NCBI GenBank assembly: GCA_964388665.1
Contig: CAYMBJ010000007.1
Coordinates: 1-64,000 of the forward strand
From: CALCCV01 sp964388665
GTDB taxonomy: Bacteria; Bdellovibrionota; Bdellovibrionia; Bdellovibrionales; Bdellovibrionaceae
Direction of reading: 5' to 3'
DNA length: 64,000 nucleotides
In this document: positions 34,657 through 44,437 of the stretch, piece by piece
Numbering within the stretch: position 1 is the first letter of the stretch
Layout: the number at the start of each line of letters is the position of its first letter
Translations under genes and position numbers: made by a program
Notes under the pieces: generated by a model
Told to the model about the DNA's origin: nothing
Database searches by the model: none
The model's input: only the letters and a program-made list of their open reading frames with translations

Positions 34657-36780
34657 TTATAAAGAACCAGTTTCAGTCGGACAAACGTTTTTCAGTGATG
34701 AGCGGTAGTGGCCCAGCTCATCCGCCCAAATTTCGCCCTTGAATTTCCAAGTCACACTTTTGTCTTTTTCTGCCTTGAGCTCGTCACGTTTGTCAGTATT
34801 GACTTCGCCGCCGGCCATTTGATAGCGAATGTGTTCGCCGGCTCCAGAGAGCAGTTCATATTGTAGGACCTCATTTTGGTCGAGAATGTTGCCCAACTCC
34901 TTGGTCAGAGATGTGAACTTTTTTTGCAATGCTTTGGCGGCTCGCAATTTCACATTGGCTTTTTCTTTTTCGAGGCGATCCATCGCGGCTTCGCGCATGG
35001 GCTTTAGCAGGGTTCTGGCCTTTTTTGCCAGAGAGTGCTGAAGGGCGTACAGTTCAAGGCGCTGTGTCTGATCCACAGAGGCCGGTTGTCGCTCGCCATG
35101 ACCTTTGTTTTTTGCAAGCGAGGTGTTGATCTCTTGCATTTTATCAAGCATGTCCTTTTCAATTTTCAAAATGTCCAAAGCCAATTTGTTGTAAAGGTTG
35201 CCTTCGTCTTCAAGACGATTGATTTGCTTCTGTTCGGCTTGGAAGATAGGGTATTTGGCCATTTCAATCAAAAAGCTTTGCGGAATTCCCTCCATCACTT
35301 TTAAGTCAGAGTGCTGGAGCCAGTTCTTAACCAAATTGTAGTAATCCAAAGGTGCGTTGTGCTTTTTTGAATACTCTTCGAGGATGGCTTTGAGCGGGAC
35401 ATACTTTCGCTTCATGGTTTCGAGCACCTTCATTCCATCGCCAAACTGGCAGAGGTTGAGATAGCTCACTGTGCGCACCAGATAGGACTCTGGAGCGTAG
35501 TTGTTTTTAAAAAAATCGGTATGAAGTGAAAACATGTTTCCCGCCGCTCCCTCGTAATCCTTTGAGAGAATCTGGGTCCAGGCCTGCTCCACCATGGCGT
35601 CGAGCCAAAGGCTATTGGTCTTGTCGATTTTTAAATAAGTTTGATAGGACTCCTTGTATTCGCCCTGTTGAAATTTTAGTCTCGCCAGTGTCATAGCGGA
35701 GTGGGCTCTCACAAAGCTGCCGGGATCATTGGCCGTGAGCTTGAGGAGCTGTTGAAATTTATCAATCGCCGCGTCCACTTGATTGGTTCGATACAAGATG
35801 ATTCCCAAATGGAATTGCGATTGGAGATACTCTTTGTCTTCGGGGCGCACGGCACTGAGAAGATCAAAGGCCTCTTGCATTTTGCTATTGTCAATCAGAA
35901 AGAGCGAGCGGTTGTAGAGGTAACCTGGTGAATGCGTTTTCTGAGTTTTGAGTTTGTCACTCCAAGACTCCAAAAGAGTCATCTTCTCCACCGGCACCTG
36001 TCGGGCATTCTCCCAAAGGTTTTGCCAAGCAGCGCGTGCTAAGTCTTTGTCCTTGGTTGTGGTCATGACGCGAAAAAGCTGATCTTGAAATTCATTGTGC
36101 AGGCCATACTGCAATGCGATCTTTGAATACTGAAAGGCGGCTTCTTCTTTCCAATTTTTATCATTGAGAAGCTCTGCAAATAGACCAATGGCAAGAGCAT
36201 TGTTCTGGGCCATTTCGTAGAGTATCAATCCTTGCAGGTGCTTGGCTTCGCTGTCCGAAATTTTTGCAATTTCTTTGGTGGTGGGCTTGGTTTCAACTGT
36301 TTTGATGTCCTCTGGTAGCACGGCATTTCTGATGGCAGGTACTTTTGTAGCATCGCCGCTGATTTTTAGGGTCTTGCTTTCTACTGCGGGTTGGACTTTT
36401 ACAAGAGATTTTGTATTGGGGGCCGCTGGGCTAGCGAGGACCTGTACATTTGTAGGTGGTGTTGTCGGGCGCAGCTGGACATCAATTGTATAGTCCGAAG
36501 CCTTGACCTGATCTTCGGTACCAATATTCAACTTGGGGATTGCTTTTGATTTGTTCATCAGTGTCCATGTTGGCACTTGGCTTTGCTTGTAGGTGAGTTC
36601 TTTGCTAGTGGCCTTTTTGCCGCGAACGATGTCAAGGCCCTTGGCCGGAGAGTTTGGCGATACAAGTAACACGGAGAGCATTGCAGGCAGAGCTAGTGGG
36701 AAGGCAAGTAGCAGAGACCCAGTTCGCTGGACAAGAGTTGTCGAGGTCAAAAAATTTTTTGTGTTCAGTTGCTTTTGCAT
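34657..36780 (-). CDS. TPR-rich exported protein of the motor operon
   Basis: A 707-residue protein. The ATG at 36780 follows GGGGGCATGGCT. A hydrophobic anchor lies at about residues 24-42. A Pro/Thr/Val-rich linker leads into helical repeats of TPR character (SQFHLGIILYRTNQVDAAIDKF, then AMTLARLKFQQGEYKESYQTY). TPR proteins hold envelope complexes together. In gene order and length it resembles the TPR proteins of the Myxococcus Glt complex, an analogy only. It lies 26 bases upstream of the coiled-coil gene. Confidence 0.65.
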   Translation of the reverse strand: MQKQLNTKNFLTSTTLVQRTGSLLLAFPLALPAMLSVLLVSPNSPAKGLDIVRGKKATSKELTYKQSQVPTWTLMNKSKAIPKLNIGTEDQVKASDYTIDVQLRPTTPPTNVQVLASPAAPNTKSLVKVQPAVESKTLKISGDATKVPAIRNAVLPEDIKTVETKPTTKEIAKISDSEAKHLQGLILYEMAQNNALAIGLFAELLNDKNWKEEAAFQYSKIALQYGLHNEFQDQLFRVMTTTKDKDLARAAWQNLWENARQVPVEKMTLLESWSDKLKTQKTHSPGYLYNRSLFLIDNSKMQEAFDLLSAVRPEDKEYLQSQFHLGIILYRTNQVDAAIDKFQQLLKLTANDPGSFVRAHSAMTLARLKFQQGEYKESYQTYLKIDKTNSLWLDAMVEQAWTQILSKDYEGAAGNMFSLHTDFFKNNYAPESYLVRTVSYLNLCQFGDGMKVLETMKRKYVPLKAILEEYSKKHNAPLDYYNLVKNWLQHSDLKVMEGIPQSFLIEMAKYPIFQAEQKQINRLEDEGNLYNKLALDILKIEKDMLDKMQEINTSLAKNKGHGERQPASVDQTQRLELYALQHSLAKKARTLLKPMREAAMDRLEKEKANVKLRAAKALQKKFTSLTKELGNILDQNEVLQYELLSGAGEHIRYQMAGGEVNTDKRDELKAEKDKSVTWKFKGEIWADELGHYRSSLKNVCPTETGSL

Positions 36781-36800
36781 AGCCATGCCCCCAAAGTTCA

Positions 36801-37715
36801 TTAGTGCCAATATGTCAGACCAAATAACAGAGACGTATCATTGATGAGTTTATCGCCGAGTGATCGCTCCGGTTTGAGCACCGAAGGAAGATTGTAGTTC
36901 GCACGACTTTCGTTGGTCCACTTGTTACGAAAGTCGAAGCGAAATGCGAAGCGCTCACTGATAAAAAATTGCTGAGTTACATCAAGACCGAAGTGGAAAG
37001 CCGATTTGCTCTGACCGCCTTCGACCTGTTCGATGCGATACTCTGTGTTTCCGAGCACGAGGCCAATGGACATATCAAAATAGATGATTCGCTTATCCAA
37101 AAAGCTCATCTTGGCGTACAGAGGAACAAACTGGAAGACCACAGAAGTTCCAGATACAAATGAGTTGCCATTGGGATAGGTCTTGTAGCTGTCATTGAAC
37201 TGTTTTGAGAGTTCACTAAAGTCAGAATCCATATTTTGATACTGGAGCTCAATACCGTAGCGCTCAGTGAAATAGTAGCCAAGAGAGGCGCCCGTCATAG
37301 TTCCTTCACGGTAGTTGTCGTTAAAGGGCTTGCCGTAGTAAAGGCTTCCTGACCAGCGCTTCGCTTTTGGATAGGCGCGATTTTGCACCACTGTAAAGTC
37401 ATCGTCTTTTGCAGACCAGTATTTTTCTTCGAGTTTGTTGAGATCAACTCGATCGGAACCCTTTTGTTCGCTGCCACCAGCGGCGTCAGCTGTGGGTTCG
37501 GCCGTCTCTGTACCTGCGGCTTCCGGCGGTTTTTCTTCTTTGCTTTGAGATTTACTCTGACCTTTTGATTGGCCTTTGTTTTGAGCCAAACTGATCGAGG
37601 GCGTCGTCAGGCTCATAGCGAGTCCCAAGCAGAGTAGGGTGAGCCAACTGCTTTTTGAATTGTTGGTGCGCTTCACTGTGGTTCTGGCTGTACGTTCTGT
37701 ATTGGTGTTTGTCAT
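36801..37715 (-). CDS. outer-membrane beta-barrel domain protein of the motor operon
   Basis: A 304-residue protein with a signal peptide (LTLLCLGLAMSLTTPSISLAQ), a Lys/Ser/Gln/Glu linker rich in KGQSK units (about residues 50-85), and a C-terminal barrel: RWSGSLYYGKPFNDNYREG, GASLGYYFTERYGIELQY, FDMSIGLVLG and FISERFAFRFDFRN alternate in polarity. This is the layout of the TIGR04565-like myxobacterial outer-membrane barrels encoded with gliding genes (GltA/B/H type). AAGGAG precedes the ATG. It would be the outer-membrane end of the machine. Confidence 0.75.
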   Translation of the reverse strand: MTNTNTERTARTTVKRTNNSKSSWLTLLCLGLAMSLTTPSISLAQNKGQSKGQSKSQSKEEKPPEAAGTETAEPTADAAGGSEQKGSDRVDLNKLEEKYWSAKDDDFTVVQNRAYPKAKRWSGSLYYGKPFNDNYREGTMTGASLGYYFTERYGIELQYQNMDSDFSELSKQFNDSYKTYPNGNSFVSGTSVVFQFVPLYAKMSFLDKRIIYFDMSIGLVLGNTEYRIEQVEGGQSKSAFHFGLDVTQQFFISERFAFRFDFRNKWTNESRANYNLPSVLKPERSLGDKLINDTSLLFGLTYWH

Positions 37716-37735
37716 TTGGGGTCTCCTTCAGCTCA

Positions 37736-39184
37736 CTAATTTGTGCTCTTAAATAAAAATGGATACTTGACGATCACACGGGTGCCATTTTTGGGTTCTG
37801 GAAATTTCCAGCCCTTAACCTTGCCCATGATGCAGCCTTCGACGTTGGCACTTTTTAAAGTCGATTCGTTGATCTTGTGATTTTCAACGCGTCCTGAAGC
37901 AATGATGTCAAATTTGATTTCCACTTTTCCGTAGAGATCTGGCGTCGCAGAGAGCTGCCGCTCATAGCAGTAGCGAATCTGTCCCAGTTGTGATCGAATG
38001 TACTGTGCAATGACCTCTCGATCCAAACCGCCGCTGACTTCGCTTTCATCTTCAATTAGGCCAACATTTCCTTTGCCAACGCCTGCGCCCGTGAGTCCAC
38101 CGAATGCATTTCCCGATTTGCCACCACCCACGCCCAAGGTGGAGACGCGCAAACTGCCTCCCAGGCCCTCTTGCTCCCAGTTGCGACCACTCTTTTCGAC
38201 TTTGCCGATTCCGGCCAAGGCTTTGCCACTCTCTTGATTGGCCGAGACCCCTTTGGATAGGACCACGTGACGAGAGCGAGCCGCTTGAGTTGAGATCTTA
38301 CCAAGAATGGATGAAAGCCTGCCGCCGGTGATCGACTTGATGCTATTGCCCATCTTGCCCTGCTGTTTGTTTTCATCGCCCTGGGCACCAGCCTGCTTTT
38401 GGCCAGAGGTTGGCTTTTTCTCTTCAGGCTTTTTCTTTTTTTTCTGGTCCTTGAATTGACTCAGATCTATCTCTTGTTCAGCAACTCTTTCGGCAAGCGC
38501 TTGAGGCGAGTTCTCGCTTTTTGGCGTGACCACGGCAATCATAATCAAGAGGAGCGCTAGGCCCAGGCAAAAGTAGATGGCGCGACGATTTTCTGGATCT
38601 AGAACCTGACTCTTGTCGAATCCTGGGATCTTGGCCGCCGGCACCAAATAGACTGTTCTTTGCACGATCTCCATGTCGTCGTGCTCTGTGCGCTGCCACT
38701 CGCGTCCGGAGACTGGGCTGATCACCACTTTTGTTGGTGTGGTTGCGGGAATGAACTTGTCTTTTGTTCCGAGTACGCGGGTCTCTAAAATTGCACCGGC
38801 CTTTTTTACCATATAGAACTGAAAAGGTTTTTCGGTGCCATTGAGAGGTTGGGAGTCAATTTGATCTAAAAGATGAAGGAGAGAGTACTCACGTTTGCTG
38901 ATTTCAAATGAAATTGTCGAATCACCAAAAGCAATCTTCGTGTCCTGTTCAATGGTGCAAGCAGCCTTCTTAGTTGTGGCCGCAATCTCTCTATCGAGGT
39001 TGATAAAAACCCATTGATTGTTTCGATATTCAAAGACGCCTTGAATTCCTTTCAGACTCGGTGAGGTTGAGCTAAAGTCTGCCAGGCGAGATGAACCAAA
39101 GGTTTTTTTACCTTCGGTCGATCGCACTCGCCAAGTCCTGGTGGACCCATTTGGAAGTGTCTGTTTGATCAGTAGGCTTTCCAC
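37736..39184 (-). CDS. FHA-like/transmembrane/TonB_C-like protein (AgmX/GltG type)
   Basis: A 482-residue protein. The start is GTG at 39184 with GGGGAGA upstream. Residues about 1-110 look like an FHA-type beta domain (RTWRVRSTEGKKTFGSSRL, then a strand-rich stretch). One membrane helix (about 207-225, YFCLGLALLLIMIAVV) is followed by a Lys/Pro/Gly periplasmic linker, and the last about 100 residues (REVIAQYIRSQLGQIRYCYERQL, then GKVEIKFDI and VKGWKFP) match the AgmX/PglI C-terminal TonB_C-like domain. It would link the cytoplasm and motor to the outer membrane. Confidence 0.8.
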   Translation of the reverse strand: MESLLIKQTLPNGSTRTWRVRSTEGKKTFGSSRLADFSSTSPSLKGIQGVFEYRNNQWVFINLDREIAATTKKAACTIEQDTKIAFGDSTISFEISKREYSLLHLLDQIDSQPLNGTEKPFQFYMVKKAGAILETRVLGTKDKFIPATTPTKVVISPVSGREWQRTEHDDMEIVQRTVYLVPAAKIPGFDKSQVLDPENRRAIYFCLGLALLLIMIAVVTPKSENSPQALAERVAEQEIDLSQFKDQKKKKKPEEKKPTSGQKQAGAQGDENKQQGKMGNSIKSITGGRLSSILGKISTQAARSRHVVLSKGVSANQESGKALAGIGKVEKSGRNWEQEGLGGSLRVSTLGVGGGKSGNAFGGLTGAGVGKGNVGLIEDESEVSGGLDREVIAQYIRSQLGQIRYCYERQLSATPDLYGKVEIKFDIIASGRVENHKINESTLKSANVEGCIMGKVKGWKFPEPKNGTRVIVKYPFLFKSTN

Positions 39185-39247
39185 TCTCTATCTCCCCGGT
39201 TCATTGCTGTGCTGTTCAAGCAATAAAGTTCTCAAGCAATAAAGTTC

Positions 39248-39496
39248 TTATCTCATCAGTAAACTGGACTCCCGAATGCGCACATCATAGCTTCTCTGCA
39301 CTTCATGAAGTGGTAAGAACTTTACCCCTTTTTTCTGAACCAGATAGGCGCCATCTGGATTTCGTGCTGTTCCTTTGATGTCCATATCGCCAAAGCTGAC
39401 CTCTTGCACGGATCTTGATTTTGTTTTGGCGGAGCTCATTGGTGAAATCGCAAGCAAAGTCATGCAGGCCAATAACGACAAAAACATTTTACTCAT
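39248..39496 (-). CDS. small periplasmic protein of the motor operon
   Basis: An 82-residue protein with a signal peptide (MFLSLLACMTLLAISPMSSA) and a 59-residue mature part (SFGDMDIKGTARNPDGAYLVQKKGVKF, split by pattern at GTARNPDG). AGGAGG lies 5 bases before its ATG and inside the end of the TPR gene, which it overlaps by 8 bases. Its place between the TPR protein and the FHA-like protein suggests a small structural part of the same complex. No catalytic motif. Confidence 0.65.
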   Translation of the reverse strand: MSKMFLSLLACMTLLAISPMSSAKTKSRSVQEVSFGDMDIKGTARNPDGAYLVQKKGVKFLPLHEVQRSYDVRIRESSLLMR

Positions 39497-42400
39497 TGCT
39501 TCCTCCTAGTGAGCCGATTCGAGTTCGATCTTTCATAGTTTTGATTCGGGCGCTTAACCAGTCACGTTGAGCATCATCAGCAGTGGATTCAAAGGACTTT
39601 TGGTAGGCAACAAGGGCATCGGGAAAGTTGATTTCGAGATACTCACGTTGCACGGCGAGTTCACGCCAGAGATTTGTGTTCTTTGGATCCTTCTTTAAAC
39701 ATTGATTTAAAAAGGCCACGCCATCAGCTGGCTTTTTAACGATGGCCAATGCTCGGGCATAGATTTCAGCCATTTTTTCTTGTGTCAATTGCTCCGGGCT
39801 AGAGTTCTCAAGTTTGAGTAGCACCGACGTATAGTCTCCCTTTTGATAGGCGACGAGCGCCTGAATTCGCTTGAGATCACGACGTTGCAAGTGCAATTCA
39901 TTGAGGGCAGCGTAGTCGACAACTTCTTCATTGAGAGCCTTTGTGCGAATGACTTGCAGACGATAGGAGGGCTCGACTTTATTGAGCTCCAGCGATTTCT
40001 CAGCAAGCCACTGGGCCTTTAGATTCAGCTTCTGTTGCTCCGCGAGTATAGAGCCCAAAAAGTAGCCGCGGGCCTGTGTGTCTTTTTTATTGAGCAATTG
40101 GCGCAGCAGCGTTTCGGCAACAGACCGATTGTTAACCAGCAGGCAATGTGCCATCGCCAATTCAGGTTCTTTTGACTTGTCTGTGCACAGTTTAGCATTG
40201 CCCTCGAGAGGTATTGGATCGATGCTTCCATACTCCTTGGGAATGAAGTATTTGATCTCGCTGATTTCAGGAAATTTTAGAGCCAACTGAGGAATCTGAT
40301 TTGAACTGGCTTCAAGGGCCGAGGTCTTGGCTTCACTGGGTATGGTGACTTTAGCCAGTCGGGCATAATTTTCATCACGCTTTTCTTTTAATGGCGCCAG
40401 GAGCGTATCGATCTCTTGGCGCATGGCTGCCTGCTCCTGTGGTGTAAGTTCTTGCGGCAAATTCATAGTCGAAAGTCCATCAATATAATGGCGGTAAGAG
40501 CGATCAAGTCCCTCGAGGACTCGAATCTGTGTATTCTTTTCTTCAGCCCAACTGAGACTCTGCGTATAAGCAGAGTGAGCCTTTTCAAATTTTTCTGTCT
40601 TTAGCGCCAGGACCAATGCAAAACGACTGTCTTTGGCCTTGAGGCTCTGCTCTGTAAATTCTTTTTCTAAGATGGCCGCCTGCACCAGACGGGCTCTCGC
40701 TTTAAGGTCTTTTGGGCCACCGCGAGAAATGAGTTTTTTGGCTTGATCAAACGCTTTGCTGTAATGTTTTTGCTGCAGCGTCTGTTCTGCGCGCTTGACG
40801 AGAATTTCTGTGGCAAAGGGCTCCACGTCAAGACTGACGATTTTCTTTTCTAGAGATTCTTGCTCCGCCAGATCCAGCTTGCCGCCGCTTTCGCTGCGAG
40901 AGAGTTCAAACACTTTGGAAAAGAGTCGGGAGAGCTTTTCTTTGTTGGCTTTTGATCCAGCCCCGGCCTCTGCCGAACGAATCAATTGCTGATAAATCCC
41001 TTTGGTTTTGTCTTTGGCGCCGTCCATTGCATAGAGATCGGCGGCCTTTTCTAGTAGAGCCTCCGGTGACTTATCGCCCGACGCTTCGCCAGATTTTTGA
41101 TCGGAGATTCGAGCTTGAATTTCTAATAGACCTGCCGCCTTTGAAAAGTACCCCGCGGCAAGATAGGTATTTGCGGCTTCTTTAAGTGCGTCTTGTGCGC
41201 GCTTGTCTTTTGGGTTGCTTTCATAAAAACTCAGAGCTTTGTCGGCGGCATCTAGGCTCAGATCCGCTTTGAAGAGCTGGCTGACGGCCTGCCATTCTGC
41301 TTCTACCGCGAGGCCAGAACCTGTGTATTTTTTTGAAAATGTTGTCCAGAGTTCCGCAGCCTTTTTGCCGTCTTTTTCTTCGGCCACAGCTTTTTCGGTA
41401 AGCTTGAGTTCGGTCTCTTCTAAGATTTTGCTAATCAGTTTCTGGCGATCGGTTTTGAGTTTTCTCTTTAATATATTTGTCGCCAATGACTGAATGTCTT
41501 TGAAGCGCGATTGCAAATTGTAAATGTCTAAGGTCAGATCTTCAGCCTTTTCTGTGTATTCATCCAATGTGAGTTTGTCAGACTTTTCTTGAGGCAAATA
41601 GGATTGCAGGCCAATTAAGGCTTTTTCATAGTCTTTGTTCTCGTAATGATAGGTTGCTAAAGCAAATTGGACTTCGCGATGATGCTTTTCAGTAGGAAAT
41701 TTTTTGAGGTAGATTTCGCTTCTCTCAATCTGATTGAGACGAGTGATCATGATGTCCTTGTCGGAGGCCTTCTGTTTGGTTTGATTTTCTCGGATTTTCC
41801 CTAAGGAGACCAGAGAGGCGTAAAGAGAGTCATGTTCGAACTCTTGATTTTTAGATTCAAAGACGACAAAATACTGCTCTGCTGCACCTTTAAAGTCATT
41901 CATTTGAAACAGGAGTTCGGCATAGGCAAAGCGCGTCTTGGTGTCAGGAGAGATCCGACTATCTGCAATCAATAGGATTTCAAAGCACTGCTTGGTGAGA
42001 CCAGTGAATTCTTTGTGCTCTTTGTTTTTTTGCCATGTCTCCCACCATTTTGCCGCAAGTTCTCGACCTTCGCGGCGAAAGGATTTGTCGCAGGACTCTT
42101 CGATTTGATCTGGAGGCATGATGTTTCGCCATTTTCGATGAGCCGAAGACTGATCGGGATGGGAGTTGGCGCTGCACAAAAGGGCCGCCTCTTTAAGTTG
42201 CGCCAGCACCTTGTTGCGTTCTTTGACCGATTCGAAGGCATTGACAAGACGCATATGCGCCTTGACTCGAAATGGCGACTGCGGCTGGTCTGCAATGAAT
42301 TCGCCGAGGAAGGACTCCATTTCGCGATATCGACTGTGTGATTCATATAGAGAGCTCAAGTTGCTCATGGTGTCCGTTAGTTCCTCGGGGGTGGTGATCG

Positions 42401-43358
42401 CTTTAAAAAAGCCATAGAGCTCATCGGCCTTTTTGGTCTCACCGACAAAAAGTGAGAGGTCTCTGAGAGCCTCCTTGCGCAGATTCTGTTTGGCCACCGA
42501 GGATTTGGACCCGTCATTTTCTGAATTGGGCGGATTGCGCTTTAATACCAGCAGCAATGCAGCAATGGCCTCTTTGTCGTTTTTCAAATTGTAGTGTGCC
42601 CAAGCGGCTTTATAGAGACCATAGTTGTAGACACGGCTCTCTGGGTACTTTTCTATGGCCATAAAGTGATCCAGGGCCATGGCAAATCTTTTCTGATCAT
42701 AGTAGAGTTCGCCCACAGCCAAGTGGGCATCAGCCAGTGCCGAGGACTTGGGAAATTTTTTAATCAGCTCTTCATAGCTCGCAATGGACTCGGAAATTTG
42801 ATTGATCTGTTGCAGAGCAAAGGCCTTGTTAAAGGTCACGTAGTCCATTTCAATAAATTTTGGAAACTGCTTTTGAATCTTGGTATAAATGCTGATGGCT
42901 TTTTTAATCGATGCCGAGCCTTTTTCGATTCTTACTGGAAAGGACGACCACTTTAGGGTTTTGTTATCTTGATGAAGCTCGAAAAATCGTCCGGATTTAC
43001 TGCGACGCATGTGCAATTCAGCCAAGCGATAGTGCAAATCTGCTTCATTGCTGGAGCCTTTGTTTTTTGCGATGATCCGTTCGAGATTTTCAATCGCCTT
43101 ATTTTCAGCCTTTGTGATGAGGGCTTCTGACTGAAAGGCTTTGAGCTCGTTAGCCGATTCATTGCCAGCTTCCATTTGCAATTCTTTTAAAAGCCCTTTG
43201 ACCTCTTCTGCTTTTTTGGAAATGGCAGCTGAAGGAGAGAAGAGTATTGATGAACTAGCAAAAATTGAAATTGCAAGCGCAGAACGCCATCGTGCAGCCT
43301 GTGCCGATAATTGAAAAATAAAACCGAATGCCTCAAGGCGATGGCTGCGTAATTTCAA
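39489..43358 (-). CDS. giant TPR protein of the motor operon
   Basis: A 1289-residue exported protein. The start is TTG at 43358 with GGAGGA 8 bases upstream. It has an N-terminal hydrophobic segment (about residues 24-45, ALAISIFASSSILFSPSAA) and then helical repeats of TPR type almost to the end (for example SALADAHLAVGELYYDQKRF and ARGYFLGSILAEQQKLNLKA). Such giant TPR proteins are found in gliding clusters (AgmK/GltI, AglT/GltE) and act as periplasmic scaffolds. It directly follows the second TolR-like gene, 2 bases apart. Confidence 0.78.
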   Translation of the reverse strand: MKLRSHRLEAFGFIFQLSAQAARWRSALAISIFASSSILFSPSAAISKKAEEVKGLLKELQMEAGNESANELKAFQSEALITKAENKAIENLERIIAKNKGSSNEADLHYRLAELHMRRSKSGRFFELHQDNKTLKWSSFPVRIEKGSASIKKAISIYTKIQKQFPKFIEMDYVTFNKAFALQQINQISESIASYEELIKKFPKSSALADAHLAVGELYYDQKRFAMALDHFMAIEKYPESRVYNYGLYKAAWAHYNLKNDKEAIAALLLVLKRNPPNSENDGSKSSVAKQNLRKEALRDLSLFVGETKKADELYGFFKAITTPEELTDTMSNLSSLYESHSRYREMESFLGEFIADQPQSPFRVKAHMRLVNAFESVKERNKVLAQLKEAALLCSANSHPDQSSAHRKWRNIMPPDQIEESCDKSFRREGRELAAKWWETWQKNKEHKEFTGLTKQCFEILLIADSRISPDTKTRFAYAELLFQMNDFKGAAEQYFVVFESKNQEFEHDSLYASLVSLGKIRENQTKQKASDKDIMITRLNQIERSEIYLKKFPTEKHHREVQFALATYHYENKDYEKALIGLQSYLPQEKSDKLTLDEYTEKAEDLTLDIYNLQSRFKDIQSLATNILKRKLKTDRQKLISKILEETELKLTEKAVAEEKDGKKAAELWTTFSKKYTGSGLAVEAEWQAVSQLFKADLSLDAADKALSFYESNPKDKRAQDALKEAANTYLAAGYFSKAAGLLEIQARISDQKSGEASGDKSPEALLEKAADLYAMDGAKDKTKGIYQQLIRSAEAGAGSKANKEKLSRLFSKVFELSRSESGGKLDLAEQESLEKKIVSLDVEPFATEILVKRAEQTLQQKHYSKAFDQAKKLISRGGPKDLKARARLVQAAILEKEFTEQSLKAKDSRFALVLALKTEKFEKAHSAYTQSLSWAEEKNTQIRVLEGLDRSYRHYIDGLSTMNLPQELTPQEQAAMRQEIDTLLAPLKEKRDENYARLAKVTIPSEAKTSALEASSNQIPQLALKFPEISEIKYFIPKEYGSIDPIPLEGNAKLCTDKSKEPELAMAHCLLVNNRSVAETLLRQLLNKKDTQARGYFLGSILAEQQKLNLKAQWLAEKSLELNKVEPSYRLQVIRTKALNEEVVDYAALNELHLQRRDLKRIQALVAYQKGDYTSVLLKLENSSPEQLTQEKMAEIYARALAIVKKPADGVAFLNQCLKKDPKNTNLWRELAVQREYLEINFPDALVAYQKSFESTADDAQRDWLSARIKTMKDRTRIGSLGGSNE

Positions 43359-43360
43359 GA

Positions 43361-43876
43361 TCAGTCTCCTCCAACAACGGTGACCATTTTGACCTGGGGA
43401 AAACCGGCCATAGATGCCGTGTAAAAAACTTTACGGATGACCTCATAAGGCAGAGTGCCATCGGCTTGAAGCAACAGCTTGCCAACAATGGTTTGTCTTT
43501 CTTTTTCGCCCTTGATGTCGTCTTTTTCTTTATTCAAACTTTCTAAGTGCTGAAACAGTGGTTTAATGAAATCGGCGTCTTTGCTATCCAAAACAGAGGC
43601 GGGCAGTCGGCCATCAGCCATTTCAAAGATTATCTTGTCATCAATGCGCAGATTGGTTCTGCTGAGTTTGATCTGCACACCAGGAGTCGGGTTTTTCATT
43701 GAATCGCTGGAAGGCAGCTTCAGGTCCTTTTCTGGAGTGATCTGCACTTCGGCGTTTGAGTAGGTTTGCAAAAGAAAAACCAGCATGATGGTGAACATGT
43801 CTGTCATAGACGTGATGTTGAGCGTAAAGCTCGATTTCTTTTTTCCCACAGTGTTCATGCGTCTTTTGTATGCCAT
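43361..43876 (-). CDS. TolR/ExbD-like motor protein (Asp-containing)
   Basis: A 171-residue protein of the TolR/ExbD family: a short basic N-terminus, one membrane helix with LNITSMTDMFTIMLVFLL, and a periplasmic domain ending in VKMVTVVGGD. D26 in the helix is the residue that carries protons in ExbD/TolR-type motors and is present here. It pairs with the TolQ-like protein and the second TolR-like protein encoded just upstream, as AglR/AglQ/AglS do in Myxococcus. It starts one base after the preceding stop, with GGAAGG overlapping. Confidence 0.85.
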   Translation of the reverse strand: MAYKRRMNTVGKKKSSFTLNITSMTDMFTIMLVFLLQTYSNAEVQITPEKDLKLPSSDSMKNPTPGVQIKLSRTNLRIDDKIIFEMADGRLPASVLDSKDADFIKPLFQHLESLNKEKDDIKGEKERQTIVGKLLLQADGTLPYEVIRKVFYTASMAGFPQVKMVTVVGGD

Positions 43877-43877
43877 T

Positions 43878-44432
43878 TTAGCCTTCCATCACATTCGCAA
43901 ATACGATCTCTGGAAACATATATTCGGTCATGACTTCTTTGCCCTGTTTGCTGTCAAATACTGGAAATTGTGTTTTTGGATCGCGTGCCTTCCTGGCCTC
44001 ATCTATCACTTTGATGACTTCGTTATAGGCCACTTCAGCATCAGGTTTGACGTCTACGCGGAAGACTTTTGGATGCAAGCGCTTGACATCAACGAAACGC
44101 GCATGCAGAGCGGCCAAATCAAATTTGGAATCTTTGGCAGGCACGGCAATCGAGGTCTCTTCCTTGCCTTTAGTAATGATGATGCTTACGCTTCGATCTT
44201 TGCGTAGATCAAATTCAATCTTGGCCAACTCTTCTGGGTTGGGGTTCTTTTCTTGCTCTTCGATCGCAGCCTGAACCACCTGAGGGAGTTCAGTTTCTAC
44301 CATCATGACTTGAACAAAGGCAGAAGAGAGCAAGAGAACAGGAACGAGCTTTACCATCACTGCTAGTAAGGGTGCCAAGTCCAATTCGAATTCAGAGTTG
44401 TACTCTATTTTTTGCTTTGCTCTTCTTGCCAT
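43878..44432 (-). CDS. TolR/ExbD-like protein lacking the helix Asp
   Basis: A 184-residue TolR/ExbD-like protein: basic N-terminus, one membrane helix LDLAPLLAVMVKLVPVLLL, and a periplasmic domain with LHPKVFRVDVKPDAEVAYNEVIKVID, the usual ExbD C-terminal pattern. Aligned on LxxTP(L)xD, the family's proton-carrying Asp is Ala (A24) here and a Lys lies in the helix. It may form a heteromer with the Asp-containing paralogue downstream. It follows the TolQ-like gene by 5 bases. Confidence 0.82.
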   Translation of the reverse strand: MARRAKQKIEYNSEFELDLAPLLAVMVKLVPVLLLSSAFVQVMMVETELPQVVQAAIEEQEKNPNPEELAKIEFDLRKDRSVSIIITKGKEETSIAVPAKDSKFDLAALHARFVDVKRLHPKVFRVDVKPDAEVAYNEVIKVIDEARKARDPKTQFPVFDSKQGKEVMTEYMFPEIVFANVMEG

Positions 44433-44437
44433 AAATT

